Positions 11,217 to 22,057 are shown, counted from the stretch's first letter. The stretch is 64,000 nt of DNA from Eopsaltria australis (GCA_034509425.1 JAVTVJ010000553.1:1363842-1427841); one strand, 5' to 3'. A program made the numbers and translations. The notes: a model not told the origin generated them from the letters alone.

Positions 11217-11481
11217 GGGGGCCGCGGCCCGGAGGGGGTGCGGGGGCTGCCGCTGCCGGGGGCTCGCTCTGAGCGGGGCTCGCCCCGCGCCGCTCCCGCT
11301 GCGCAGCGGGAGGAGGAGGAGGCGGAGGCGGAGGAGGAAGGAGGAGGAGGAGGAGGACCGGCGCGGTGCCCGCCGCCTGCCCCCGCCGCCCTGCCTGCGC
11401 GGGCGTGCGCGGCTCGGCCGCAGCGGAGCGCGGGGCTCCGGCGGGCGCTGCGCTGCCCCCCCCCGCCCCGCCGGGCTGGAT

Positions 11482-11499
11482 ATGTGGATGCTCACGTGA
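11482..11499 (+). other. uORF 3, five codons, ending 2 nt before the main ATG
   Basis: The short frame MWMLT begins at 11482, has a second ATG at 11488 and stops with TGA at 11497-11499. The main start codon begins at 11502. G at -3 gives its first ATG a moderate initiation context. Such close spacing should make the uORF compete with the main start. Confidence 0.55.
11493..11498 (+). promoter_or_regulatory. E-box CACGTG just before the start codon
   Basis: A palindromic CACGTG lies in the 5' leader within uORF 3, 4 bp before the main ATG. It is a perfect canonical E-box, but one 6-mer in a CpG island is weak evidence of binding. Confidence 0.3.
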
Positions 11500-11501
11500 A
11501 G

Positions 11502-11574
11502 ATGGATGTGGCGATCGGGCTGCTGGGGCTGCTGACGGTTCTGCTGGAGGGCAGCTCCGGCCAAGGGGTGTACG
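11502..11574 (+). CDS. MDGA2: First coding exon of an MDGA-family gene (signal peptide), partial
   Basis: MDGA proteins are GPI-anchored cell-surface glycoproteins with Ig domains and a MAM domain; they bind neuroligins and restrain synapse formation. Seen here: an ATG at 11502 with A at -3 and G at +4, then 24 codons starting MDVAIGLLGLL and ending SSGQGVY, a hydrophobic core followed by a small-residue cleavage region, as in a signal peptide. The exon ends one base into a codon (G at 11574) before GTGAGT. In this family GQGVY is followed by Ala, so a phase-1 junction with G plus CN fits. The stretch LLTVLLEG-x-SGQGVY is the form I know from vertebrate MDGA2; mammalian MDGA1 shares mainly GQGVY. 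The absence of exon 2 in the next 52 kb also fits the very long first intron of MDGA2. The repeat-dense setting would suit a microchromosome, where MDGA1 lies in chicken, so MDGA1 stays possible. No in-frame ATG lies upstream back to 11238. Confidence 0.72.
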
Positions 11575-11580
11575 GTGAGT
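11575..11580 (+). other. Splice donor of exon 1
   Basis: GTGAGT directly follows the last exon base at 11574 and is a near-ideal U1 match. It sets a phase-1 intron. Reading on past it gives a GC-rich frame with no family similarity, which supports the exon ending here. Confidence 0.75.
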
Positions 11581-11624
11581 GCGGGGCGCCGCGTGACCTT
11601 GTCGCGACTGTCGCCGGGGCGGAA

Positions 11625-11810
11625 GGGCGGGGGGGGGCCGGGGAGGGGTGGGGGCGAGCGGCGTGGCCCCGCTGCGCGCCGCGGGAGCCGGCGGAGGCAG
11701 AGCGGAGGCAGCGCCGTTGCCATGAGACGCTGACATTGCACGGAGAAAACCGGGCCGGGGGGCGGGGGGGCGATCGGGGGGTCGGGGAGGGGGCACGGGG
11801 GGGGCCGCGA
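11625..11810 (+). promoter_or_regulatory. G-quadruplex-prone cluster at the start of intron 1
   Basis: Runs of 4-8 G recur on the + strand at 11629-11660 and again at 11756-11806, separated by short loops. Several groups of four G-runs within 30 bp meet the usual G4 rule. The cluster starts about 50 bp after the exon 1 donor. Confidence 0.55.
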
Positions 11811-12231
11811 CCGGTCCCGGGCCGCGCTGGAGCGGGTGGGCACCGCCTCCGTGGGGCTCCTCCGCGCCCGCGGAGCCCCCGCGGCCGCCGCACTTGTTAC
11901 CGGCGGCGCTGCCGCCCGCGGCCGCGGAGCCAGGGGCGGGGGCGAAGGCGCCGCAAACTTCCCGGGGCTCCGCCGGGGGCGCGCGGACCCCGCGGGCGGG
12001 CGGCTCCGCTACCCCGGCCCCGCTGCCCCCCGACCGTGACTTGCACATCACCGGCGGTATCGCCGGGGCCGCGGTCCTTGTTGCTTCCCCCTCGCCCCCG
12101 CGCCCTCGAGGTGGCCCCGGTTCGGCGGTGCCCGGAGCCGGGCGGTGGGGAGAGCCGGGAGCTCCGGCGGACCGCGGGATGCTGCCCGGTGCCCGGTCCC
12201 GGCACTGCCCCGCTCCTGGAGCTGCTTCGGC

Positions 12232-12585
12232 CGCGGCGATGCCTTGGTCCCGGTGATGCCCCGGTTGAGATAATGCTTCGGTGCCAGTGGTGCCCCAGTT
12301 GTGGTGATGTCCCAGCCCCCAGAGATGCCCCGGTTCTGGCAATGCCCCATCCCCGGTGATGTCCCGGTTCTGGTGATGCCCTGGCCCCGGTGATGCCCTG
12401 GTTGTACCGATAACCCGGTGATGCCCCGTCCCCGGCGATGCCCCGTCCCCGGTGCTGCCCCAGCTGCGGCGATGCCCTGGCCCCAGCGATGCCCCGTCCC
12501 CGGTGCTGCCCCGTCCCCGGTGCTGCCCCGGCTGAGGCGCTGCCCCCGCGGCGCTGCCCCGCTCCCGGTGCTGCCCGGCCGGGCG
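12232..12585. repeat. 17-18 bp minisatellite of the GATGCCCCGTCCCCGGT type
   Basis: About 20 units of 17-18 bp, alternating GTGATGCC, GCGATGCC and GTGCTGCC with CCGGTTCTG, CTGGCCCCG or CCGTCCCCG, lie in the distal part of the CpG island. The array keeps a long minus-strand frame open with a Gly/His/Thr-rich repeat, which I do not regard as a protein. Confidence 0.8.
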
Positions 12586-12689
12586 GGGGGGGTTATGTAA
12601 GCGGCGCGCCGGGGCTCGGCGGCGGTGCGGTGCTGCCGGCAGCTCCGGCACTCGGGGCTGAGCAAGGAGATCCATGAATTCCCCAGGAA

Positions 12690-14580
12690 ATGCTTCGTGT
12701 GACATTCGCTCCTCCGAGCCCGTCCGCTCCCGCGCTTCCCACCGGGAACGGAGCCTCACTTAGAGACGCACCCGCCTTTTTATTCCTTAATTTTGCCGAA
12801 TTTGGCCGTGATCGCGGATGTGTGGGGGGCTCAGCCCGCGGGGGATGGATGGATGGATGGATGGATGGATGGCTGGATGGATGGCTGGATGGCTGGTGCG
12901 GATCTGGGCTCTGGCAGCAGCTCCCTGCCTCCCCCGGCACACAGGCACATATTGTTGGATGCTCTGGAATAGCAGCGGCTGCCGCGAATAGGAGAGGGCT
13001 TGTTCAGGAGCAGCGTGGTGGGGGCTGGAGGAGGAGGAAGGAGATGCGGGCTCAGCTCCGGGCGATGGCACACGGGCGTTTGTAGTGAGACTTTGGTGCT
13101 GCTGCTTTCTCCTCCCGACGGCTTATTCAGGTTAAGGACGGGCAGGGAGAGGCTGCTGAGAGCGGGGGGAGCGCTGGGAACTCGGTGCTCTGGGTTTGGG
13201 AGCAGCGCCCTGGGAATTTGGGTGTCTTCATGGACTGCTGAAGGTCGGTTCGAAAATCTGGACCAAAAAAATGCCAAGCCCGGGGTGTGCCCGCAGCACC
13301 CGAGGAGCTGGCTCGGTGCAGCAGGGCCATTTTGGGAGAGAAGGATTGGAAAGCTGGAGCCTGTGGATTATCCCGAGTGAGCCCCAGCCTGGGAGAAGGA
13401 ACCTGCTCGGCTCTTGTTGCTTTGGAAAAATGGGTTTGTGGGATTTTCACAAGTTTTTTGTGCTTTTTTGAGGATTCCCAGAGCCTCGCAGCTCTGCTTC
13501 CGAGCGCGGTGCTTGCCATGTTAACACTTGTTCCTTGTTTTGTGCTCCTCCGGGAGCGGGCACGGCTCCAGAGCCTCTCCGTGAGGAAGGTGGCGAGGAC
13601 GGGAGGGAGCAGCCTGGAATCCATCCCTGCTCCCTGTTGATATTCCCAGCCCTGCAGGTGGCTCAGCCCCATCCCTCAGCTTCTCCCGGCTCCTCCCTGG
13701 CTCATCCCACCTGTCCTTGGCACGGCTCTGCCCGGCTGTTTTCCAGCGCTGGATGCTCCCATGGCTCCGGCGCTGCTGGAGGTGCAGGGAGGAGCTGGCA
13801 CAGCGCCCGTGCCCACCCGGAGAGCTGCTCTGGCGCCTCGAAATGCAAAATAAATCCCCCGTTTGCTGATTCCGAGCTCATCCAGAACTCCAGGTTAATG
13901 TGCCGTGCTGTCTGGCTGTGCAGCTTCCCTCTGTTCCGCGGGAATGCTAAAGCTGGGCTGGAAAACCGGGATCCTCAAGGGAAACCAGCTCGGAACTGGG
14001 AGAACTGGGAGCCTGTGCTCACACATTCTGCTTCCTCAGGGGATGGGGCAGAGCAGAGCTGCTGGAATCCTTGGGAATTCGCGCAATTCCTCAGCTCCGC
14101 TTGTTTCCCTGGCCAAAGGACCGGGAAGAACTCAAGGGCTGCACTTTCCCTCCCCTTTCAAGGATGCATGACTTGCACTGGTAATAAAGCAGGAAATGTA
14201 GGGATTCAGGACATGATGGTTCTCCTTTCACCCAACTCCCAAATTCCAGAGGGAAAAACGCCTCAGGGAGTGGGCACGGAGAGTTTTGAACAGCTCAGAG
14301 GCCGCTCAGCAAAAAACGGGAATTTTGGGAGAGTGGAGAAGGGATTTTTGTGCTTTTCCTGAGCTGCCTCGGCTGAGGGGCTCACAGCGGATTTGAGGTC
14401 CCGCTTTGTGCTCTATGGAGTGAGGAAGAGCCGGGAGAATTCCTGGATGAGAGCCTGGAGAGCTTCAAGCACCTCTGCGGTGGGGGCTGGAAAAATTCTG
14501 GGAGTGAGGGGACTTCACTGGGGTGGGGTGACAATCCTGGCAGTGCTGGCTCCAGGGGCAAAGCCAACAATTCCTGACAA
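12690..14580. other. Single-copy start of intron 1
   Basis: Apart from the GGAT microsatellite this stretch lacks CR1 or tandem units. CpGs persist to about 13.7 kb, so it may include regulatory sequence flanking the CpG island. No coding exon was seen. Confidence 0.45.
12843..12896. repeat. (GGAT)n microsatellite
   Basis: Consecutive GGAT units with a few GGCT interruptions toward the 3' end. Confidence 0.9.
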
Positions 14581-14587
14581 TGGGAAG

Positions 14588-15420
14588 TGATTCCAAGTGG
14601 CCTCAGGATCCTGGGTGGGATCCCGTGTGTAGGATCCTGGGTGGGATCCCGTGTGTGGGATCCTGCTGTGGGATCCTCTGGGTGGAATCTCGCTGCTCCC
14701 ATGGGGATCTCATGCGGTGCAGCCCCCTCTGAGCTCCTGGGGTTGCTGGGCTGGGTTTTATCCACTCCTGAAATTTTAGGAATTTTTACATGATTTCAGC
14801 TGGAATTCAGCAGGGATGAGCTCGAAATTCCTCCTGGAATCACGAATGGAATGAGTACAAACTGTTTTTAGAAATATCAGTCTTCCTGAGGCTCTGCACC
14901 AAATCTGAACGTGCAGAATTTTGGGTGAAGCGCCCACAGCCTTGGGAAGTTGATTCCAAGTGGCCACAGGAATCTGGGAGCAGCTGTGGGATCCACTGGG
15001 TGCGATCCCACTGCTCCCATGGGGGTCCCACAGGGGGTGCAGCCCCCTCTGAAATCCTGGGGACGCTGGGCTGGGTTTTATCCACTCCTCGCCGAGTTTT
15101 TAGCAATTTTCCCGTGATTTCAGCTGGAATTCGGCAGGGATGAGTTTTCCATGGCTGGGAACACCGGGTGTGACAGAGGTGAGGGTGACAGTGACCCCTC
15201 TGTGCCACCCCCGCGTTGTTTTAACTCAAATCCTGCATGGAAAAGGGCTCAGCCTCCCAACTGCAGCCGTGGATAACCTCGGGATAGCTCGGAATTCCTC
15301 CTGGAATCACGAATGGAATGAGTGCGAACTGATTTTAGGAACATCAGAGCCTTCCTGAGGCTCTGCACCAAATCCGGGTGTGCAGAATTTTGGGAGAAGC
15401 GCCCAAAGCCTTGGGGACAA
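14588..15420. repeat. Locally duplicated block, 2-3 partial copies
   Basis: TGATTCCAAGTGGCC...GGTTTTATCCACTCCT occurs at 14588-14780 and 14950-15095. CTCCTGGAATCACGAATGGAATGAGT and CTGAGGCTCTGCACCAAATC recur at about 14830-14910 and 15298-15380. A small GATCCCGTGTGT repeat lies at 14612-14680 in the first copy. Confidence 0.8.
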
Positions 15421-15691
15421 CGAGAATTCCAGGCATTTTCCCATTGCTGGTTCAAAATCCCGGGAATTGAGGGTATTTAAGGTGTTAAATCCAGGGAAAT
15501 TGTCCTGTTCCTGTGCCAAGCACCAAATGTCACCCAACCCTCGTTGCAGCTGCAGCTTTTCCAAAGATCCAGCTCGGAACTGAGCATCCCAAAACCTGGA
15601 GCTGCCCTTTTTTCCCCGGGATCCAACGGGATCGGGAGTCGCTGGAGCTCCTTGGATCCCGGGGGAGGTTTGGAGCAGGGGCAGACGAGGT

Positions 15692-15762
15692 CGGGGAAAA
15701 TCTGGGAAGGGAAGATCTGGGAAAGAAAGATCTGGGAAGGAAAGATCTGGGAAGGATCTCCC
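15692..15762. repeat. Short GATCTGGGAAGGAAA repeat
   Basis: Five or so units of about 15 bp on the pattern GGAAA-GATCTGG form a purine-rich tract. Confidence 0.7.
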
Positions 15763-16400
15763 GGCGTCTGCGGCCGCCTCTTTGCGATGCCGGCGATAAT
15801 TCCCTGGCGCTCATATCCCGCAGGGATTTAGGATCGCTGCCTTTGGAGCTGGGAGTGGCCTCCAGCTGCTCCGACCTGGCTTTTCCCAACATTTTCCCGG
15901 CTCCAGCGAGCGGGTTGGAAGGAGGAGAGGAGGGACGGGAAAATAAAACCGCTCGGAGGGAAGGGAGAGCGTTCGGCTCGTTGGAAGGGTTGGGAAAGCT
16001 CTGGATCGGCGGGCTGGAAAAGCTGCGGATGGAGGATTTTTCCATGGATTTTACTTCCATGGGGGATATTTCCTTGGATTTTACTCCCACGGGGGATATT
16101 TTCCCGGTCTCCCCGGGTGAATGCCGGCGTTGTCCCGGCTGCTCGAACCCCGCACAATTCCCGACTTTGTGCCAGGGAAGTTTCCCAGGGAACAGGGCAG
16201 GAATTATGCGCTGCCGCGGGGGCAGCTGCTCCTCCAGCGCCTGCTCCAAGAATTCCGCGGATCCCTGGGAATTTTAACTCTTCCCTGAGCCCTGCAGAGG
16301 GATCCCCTCCTCCCTCCTCATTTTTGGGATGAGCGGAGTGGGGAAGAATCCATGGATTGGGATGGACTCTGCTCCCATGGATCGGGGTGTGCCGAGGGTA
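15763..16400. other. CpG-containing single-copy intron segment
   Basis: CpGs are more frequent than in the rest of the intron, for example around 15770-15830 and 16120-16260. A short duplication GGATTTTACTTCCATGGGGG / GGATTTTACTCCCACGGGGG lies at 16040-16100. Open frames on both strands show no family similarity. Confidence 0.35.
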
Positions 16401-17270
16401 AGGAACTGGGAATTTGGGAATTCCAGGAGGGTGGGACTGGGGAATTTTGTGGTTTGTGCCCCAGGTGATGATTTGGGGTTCAGGGTGCAAAGGTTGGGGT
16501 TTAAATCTCATTTAGGCTCGGGAAATGTGCGGGGTTTAAGCTGAGCCTAAATTTCCCCGAGGTTTGGTGCATCCTGGGATGAATGGAGAGCTCCAAGGAT
16601 CCTCCTGGAATTCCGGGAGCTCCATCCCTGCTCCGCTGCCTCCCTCGAGCTGCGGGGTCCAAAAGTTGGCTTTGATTCTATGGGAGTGAAACTTAGAGAA
16701 AATCTGGCAAGGAAAAGTCTTAAAAACCCTAAAATGAAAGTCCCGAAACTGGAAATTCCAGAATTCCAGGAGGGTGGGACTGGGGAATTCTGTGGGTTGT
16801 GCCCCAGGTGATGATTTGGGGTTCAGGGTGCGAATGCTGAGGTTTAAATCTAATTTAAGCTCAGGAAATGTGCGGGATTTAAGCCGAGCCTGGAGGTTTG
16901 GTGCATCCCGGGATGTGTGGAGAGCTCCAAGGATCCTCCTGGAATTCTGGGAGCTGCATCCCTGCTCCTGTGGCACAGCTCGGTGGGGTCCAAACGTTGA
17001 CTTTGATTCCATTTGAGGGAAGTTTGGAGGGAATCTGGCAAAGAAAAGTCTTTAAAAATCCTAAAATTAAAGTTCTGGACCTGGGAATTTGGGAATTCCA
17101 GAAGGGAGGGACTGGGGAATTCTGTGGGTTGTGCCTCAGGTGATGATTTGGGGTTCAGGGTGCGAATGCTGAGGTTTAAATCTAATTCAAGCTCAGGAAA
17201 TGTGCGGGATTTAAGCTGAGCCTAAACTCCCCTGAGGTTTGGTGCATCCCGGGATGAGTGGAGAGCATTA
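16401..17270. repeat. Tandem array of three ~335-345 bp units
   Basis: CAGGTGATGATTTGGGGTTC recurs near 16462, 16805 and 17136. Each unit also carries AATGTGCGGG, TTAAGCTGAGCCTAAA or a close variant, and GGTTTGGTGCATCC. The first two unit junctions are cleaner than the last. Confidence 0.88.
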
Positions 17271-17689
17271 TTTTGATGGAATGTGGAGCAATCCAGGAAT
17301 TTGGGAAGCGTTGCATTACAAGGCTCAGATCCACGCGGGAATTCTGCCACAGGAATTTTTGGGAGAGGTTTTAAGCTGGAATTTCTGCTCCTCAGGTGAT
17401 GGCACAAACTCATTCCCTTTTTTTTCTGAGCTGTCCCTCCTCTAGGAGAGGGATAAAATGCAGGAAAAAGGGAATTATCCCAATTTGGTGCAGCTGGAGC
17501 TCCTCGTTCACCAACCAGAGCTGCTCCCATCCCATTTTTTTTTAACTCTTCCCACCTGGAATTAATTCCGACATTATTTAAAGCTGGGAGCTGGGTTTAA
17601 CTCCCCCAAAAAAAAACCTTGGAAGGGGCTGGCAGAGCTGTGGTGCTCCCGTTATCCTGCTTTTCCAAAAGTGAGTTTTTGTTATTTAT

Positions 17690-17736
17690 AAGTTTATTTA
17701 ATATATATTTAAATATATAAATATTATTTATTATTC
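17690..17736. repeat. TATTTA-rich low-complexity tract
   Basis: Pure A/T run of TTTATT and ATATAT words between ordinary intron sequence and the next array. Confidence 0.8.
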
Positions 17737-17754
17737 ATTTGCCTGAGTGGGGAG

Positions 17755-18712
17755 GGAAAAATGTGTGGGGAAAATCCAGTGTTTTTATGGATGTGAAATT
17801 CCGAGTAAAACATGGGTGGGGAGGGGATTTCTTTGTGGTGCTCCAGGTTTTTGTGGGAATTTTGGGTAAAAATCATGGAGCAGCTTTTGTGGGGCTGGAG
17901 GGGGTTCTGCTCCCAGTGCTTTTCCAGGTTTTTCCATAGGGATTGAGTGAATTCCAGGGAATGAGGGAGAAAAAGGAAATTTTAAGGTGTTTGGAGTCTC
18001 TGGGATGGGGCTGATTTAGGATCACTGAGGTTGAGCCTAAAGAAGGGGAAGGATTTGGGGTTTGGGATAAATTGTGACTTCCAAGAGTTATCCCAGGTGA
18101 TCAGAATGTTTTGGAAAACCCAGTGTTTTCCTGGATAAAGGAATTAAATTCCATATGAATTATAACATGGATGGGGAAGGGATTTCTTTGTGATGCTCCA
18201 GGTTTTTGGGATTTTTTTGGGTAAAGGTCCTGGAGCAGCTTTTGTGGGGCTGGAGGAGATTCTGCTCCCAGTGCTGCCTCTGGAATTGTTTCCCCCAGGT
18301 GCTTTTCCAGGTCTTTCCGTATGGATTGAATGAATTCCAGGGAATGAGGGATAAAAAGGAGATTTTAAGGAGTTTGGGGTGTCTGGAATGTGGGTGATTT
18401 AGGATCACTGTGGTTGAGCTTAAGGGGAAGGGTTGGGGATAAATTGTGGCTTCCAAGAGTTATCCCAGGTGGTCAGAGGGTTTGGAAAATCCAGTGTTTT
18501 CCTATGTAAATTACTTAAATTCCAAATAAATGAAAACATGGGTGGGGAGGGGGATTTCATTGTTGTGCTCCAGGTTTTTCTGGGAATTCTGACTAAAAGA
18601 TCCTGGAGTGGCTTTTGTGGAGTCGGAGCTTTGGGATAAATTGTGTTATGTGTGGTTTGGGATAAATTGTGGCTTCCAAGAGTTATCCCAGGTGATCCAA
18701 ATATTTTGGAAA
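17755..18712. repeat. Tandem array of ~355-375 bp units, 2.7 copies
   Basis: TTGTGGTGCTCCAGGTTTTT and variants recur near 17834, 18188 and 18561. GAGTTATCCCAGGTG recurs near 18086, 18457 and 18680. The last unit is truncated. Confidence 0.85.
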
Positions 18713-19129
18713 AATGGGAATGTGCTGGGAATGATTCCAGTTTGAGAATCTGATATTTTTATTTCCCTGTTCAAGTTCTTTGCTCTAAACCAGAAGAGAG
18801 TTTTCAAAACCAAACGGTTCCACTCCAAAACTCTCCCAACATCAAGAGGTTCTCCAGTTATCCCAAAAAATCAGCAATTCATGGAACTCATCAGCCTTTG
18901 GAATCTGTCCTTTTCCCGCTGGAACAAAAGTTTGGTGGGAGGAGAGGGAAGGATGGAGCCACATCTTGGGTGAGGAATGAGCTCCTCCCAAATCCAGCGG
19001 GAGAAATTTTGGCTTTTTCCCAGGAATTCCTGGATTTCCACCATGGCAGGAGGGAGCTGGAGGGGTTTGGGATGATTTATTTGGGATCAGCAAAGCTGGG
19101 GTTGCTCCTTGGCTTTCTTTGTGGTCCCA

Positions 19130-19983
19130 GCTGGGATCTGTTAAACCTGAGTTGTGTTGTGACACCAATTAACTAATTAGCAGTTAATTAATGGCACCCG
19201 GCTGTGGGAGCTGGAATTCTTGGGATTTTCCTGAGCTGCTGGAGATGGAATTTTTGGGATTTTCCTGTGTAGGACCAGGAGTTGGATTTGATCCTTGTGG
19301 GATCTCTGACCAGAGGTTCCTGACCCCAGCTGGGCTCTGTCGAACCTGAATTTGTTGTATTGAGACACCAATTAATTATCAGTTAATTAATGTCATCTGG
19401 CTGTGGATGCTGCTGGAACTGGAATTTTTGGGATTTTCCTGTGTAGGACCAGGAGTTGGATTTGATCCCTGTGGGATCTTTGACCAGAGGTTCCTGACCC
19501 CAGCTGGGCTCTATCAAACCCAAATCTTTTCTATTGTGAGACCAATTAATTAATTAGCAGTTAATTAATGGCACCTGGCTGTGGGTGCTGAAGGAGCTGG
19601 GACTTCCCAGGAGTTGGATTTGATCCCTGTGGGATCTCTGTCCAGAGGTTCCTGATCTCAGCTGGGCTCTATTAACCCCAAATTTGTTGTATTGTGACAT
19701 AAATTAATTAATTATCAGTTAATTAATTGCACCTGGCTATTGGTCTGGTAGAGCAGGAATTTTTGGGATTTTCCTGTGCGGGACCAAGAGTTGGATTTGA
19801 TCCCTGTGGGATCTTTGTCCAGAGGTTTCTAATTCCAGCTGGGCTCTATTAAACCTAAAATTGTTATATTGGGACACCAATTAATTAATGATTGGTTAAT
19901 TAAGTGCACCTGGCTGTGGGTGCTGATGGAGCTGGGATTTTTGGGATTACCAGGAGCTGGATCTGATCCTTCTGGGATCTTTG
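19130..19983. repeat. Tandem array of five ~160-200 bp units with TTAATTAAT cores
   Basis: Each unit contains an AT-only core such as AATTAATTAGCAGTTAATTAATG (cores near 19171, 19371, 19548, 19705 and 19880), then CACCTGGCTGTGG and GTTGGATTTGATCCCTGTGG. Units diverge mainly by indels. Confidence 0.88.
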
Positions 19984-20518
19984 CAACTCCGGATTTTCCA
20001 TGAATGCTTTGTGCCAGCAGAAAGCGGGACTGAAATGATAAACTGGGAAGTGTTTTCCAAATTTATGGGGTGGGGTTGAACCCAAATCCATGGATTCCTG
20101 AAATGCTGGGAACATCAAAGGGCAGAATTCCAGCCCCCAGCAGATCCCAACAGTCTGTGCCCAACCAGGATGAAAAACTATTTAGGAGTAAAATATGAGG
20201 GAGAAATTCCCCCATTTAAGGTCGGAAATGACCTTAAATCCCACCCCATTCCCACCAGGAATGTTTTCCCTATCCCAGGTTGCTCCATGAGCACTAATTA
20301 GGTCTCGTTAGTTTAATTAATCTGTCGATTTCTGCCTCATAGCAAAGCTTTGCTTTTCCTCAGGCACCAAAACCCCCGGAATTTTCCTGCTGGGATCCCA
20401 ATCCTAAGGAAAAGAACATTTATTTGCCCACGGCTTCTCCGTGCTCTGAAAAAATCCCTCAAAATTCCGGGGTTTTTTAGGAGCTCTGTGTCAATACCCT
20501 GGAACCAAATTCCCACCT

Positions 20519-20806
20519 GGAAAAATCCAATGGGATTTCTCTTCTGGGTTTTCCCACCTCTTATCTCAAGAAATCCAACGGGATTTTTCCTTTGGGTTTT
20601 CCCACCTCCCATACTGAGAAATCCATTGGGATTTCTCACAGAATTCTGGGAACCAAACTCCATCCAGATAAATCAAATGGGATTTCTCCTCTGGGTTTTC
20701 CCACTTTTCATCCAGAGAAATCTGATGGGATTTTTCCTCTGGATTTCTGCACCTCCCATCCTGGGAATTCCGATGGGATTTTTCCTCTGTTTTCCCACCT
20801 CCCCTG
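20519..20806. repeat. ~49 bp minisatellite, six units
   Basis: The unit AAATCCAATGGGATTTCTC plus CTCTGGGTTTTCCCACCTC recurs with the GGGATTT word near 20532, 20579, 20628, 20680, 20728 and 20775. Confidence 0.85.
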
Positions 20807-21127
20807 GGTGTTTTGAGGGAATGAAGCTCCTGGATATTTTTTAGGAATTGTGGGAAATTGTAGGAATGAAGGCAGGCATTGAATGAGAGGAATAAATGGG
20901 ATCCTTCCTTTCCGTCTTTGCTGGGAAAGCTCTGGAATTCTTTGCTCCTGGGCGGGATTTTCCAGCTGACTTTTAGGACAAAGAGGCTCCATGAGCTCTG
21001 CCTGAGCTGTCCAGGGATTTGTGGATCGGGAAATCTGGGACAGGATGGGACAAACCCTGGACAAGTAATGAACCCTTACCTTATCCAGACTCGGATATTT
21101 GGCCTGGAAAAATCAGGGAGAATCCAG

Positions 21128-21335
21128 GCATGGAGGGACAAGACACAGGGAATGGCTCCCACTGCCAGAGGGCAGGGATGGATGGGATATTGGGAATTGG
21201 GAATTCCTGGCTGGGCTGGAATTCCCAGATTTGCTGTGGCTGCCCCTGGATCCCTGGCAGTGCCCAAGGCCAGGCTGGAGCAGCCTGGGACAGTGGGAGG
21301 TGTCCCTGGGATGGAATGGGATGAGCCTTTCCAGG
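21128..21335 (+). mobile_element. CR1 copy
   Basis: Sense order from ATGGAGGGACAAGACACAGGG through GGAATTCCCAGATTTGC to AGCCTGGGACAGTGGGAGGTG; the final 3' tail is missing. Confidence 0.85.
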
Positions 21336-21696
21336 CTTATTGGGTGTCCCCAAAATCCTGAGCCAAAGTAATTCCAATGGGATTTGGATGTTTTCCCAGC
21401 CTGGAAAGTCCTCACTGGACTCACACTGGGAAAATATTGGAGGCTTGAGGATGATTTGGTGATCCCTGAGCTCTGCTGGTGGATTGGGAAGGGTCAGAAA
21501 TTTCCTCTGCTCCAGGTCCTCCTGTTGATTTTTTAATGGAAAATGACATCAGGATCCTTGGAGAAAAGTGGGAATGAGGTGGTGTTGGATTGGAATGTAG
21601 GAAAGTTTGAGAGGACTTTGGGATTCATTTCAGCTGGAATGGGAAGAGGAGCTGGGAGATGGAGATTTGTGGAGCTGGGATTGGGAATCATTCCCT

Positions 21697-21885
21697 GGAG
21701 AGGGACTGGGGAACAAGGGATGGAGGGACAGGAACTGGAAAAGGGAAGGTTTTGATGGGATATTGAGAAGGAATTCCTGGCTGGGATGGAATTCCCAGAG
21801 AAGCTGTGACTGTCCCTGGACCCCTGGAATGTCCAAGGCCAGGTTGGATGGGATTGGAGCAGCCTGGGACAGTGGGAGGTGTTGG
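21697..21885 (+). mobile_element. CR1 copy
   Basis: Begins GAGAGGGACTGGGGAACAAGG and ends AGCCTGGGACAGTGGGAGGTG. It follows another sense copy by 360 bp and is more diverged. Confidence 0.8.
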
Positions 21886-22057
21886 AGCTGGAATTGGATG
21901 TTCTGGATTTTCCTGCAGGAAGTTTTGTTGCTGCTCCCAAATTCTGTAAAATATTCCCAAGGAACTCAGTCCCTGGAATTCCTCAGATCCCATTGTTAGA
22001 AAGCTTCTAGTTGGAGTTGAGATCAGCTCTTGGAAGTTGTATCCGGGTGGGATTTGG

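Larger units (their letters stand above)
10030..12680. promoter_or_regulatory. CpG island over promoter, exon 1 and start of intron 1
   Basis: Base composition changes sharply at about 10.01 kb from AT-balanced, CpG-poor DNA to dense CpG and G/C runs, and returns to ordinary composition near 12.68 kb. The island holds the only convincing coding exon of the window. Long frames on both strands inside it are a by-product of the scarcity of stop codons in GC-rich DNA. Confidence 0.85.

Noticed and set aside
10026..11843. 605-codon open frame on the minus strand
   Set aside because: It lies wholly in the CpG island, is low-complexity Pro/Arg/Ala/Gly, and runs antisense through the supported exon. 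GC-rich DNA lacks stop codons by composition.
11238..12359. 373-codon + frame that includes the MDGA-like signal peptide
   Set aside because: It has no ATG before 11502, and past 11574 it reads through a strong splice donor into GC-rich intron. Only 11502-11574 is kept.
10588..12759. 723-codon open frame on the minus strand
   Set aside because: Same composition effect, plus periodic Gly/His/Thr text generated by the 17-18 bp minisatellite. No domain recognised.
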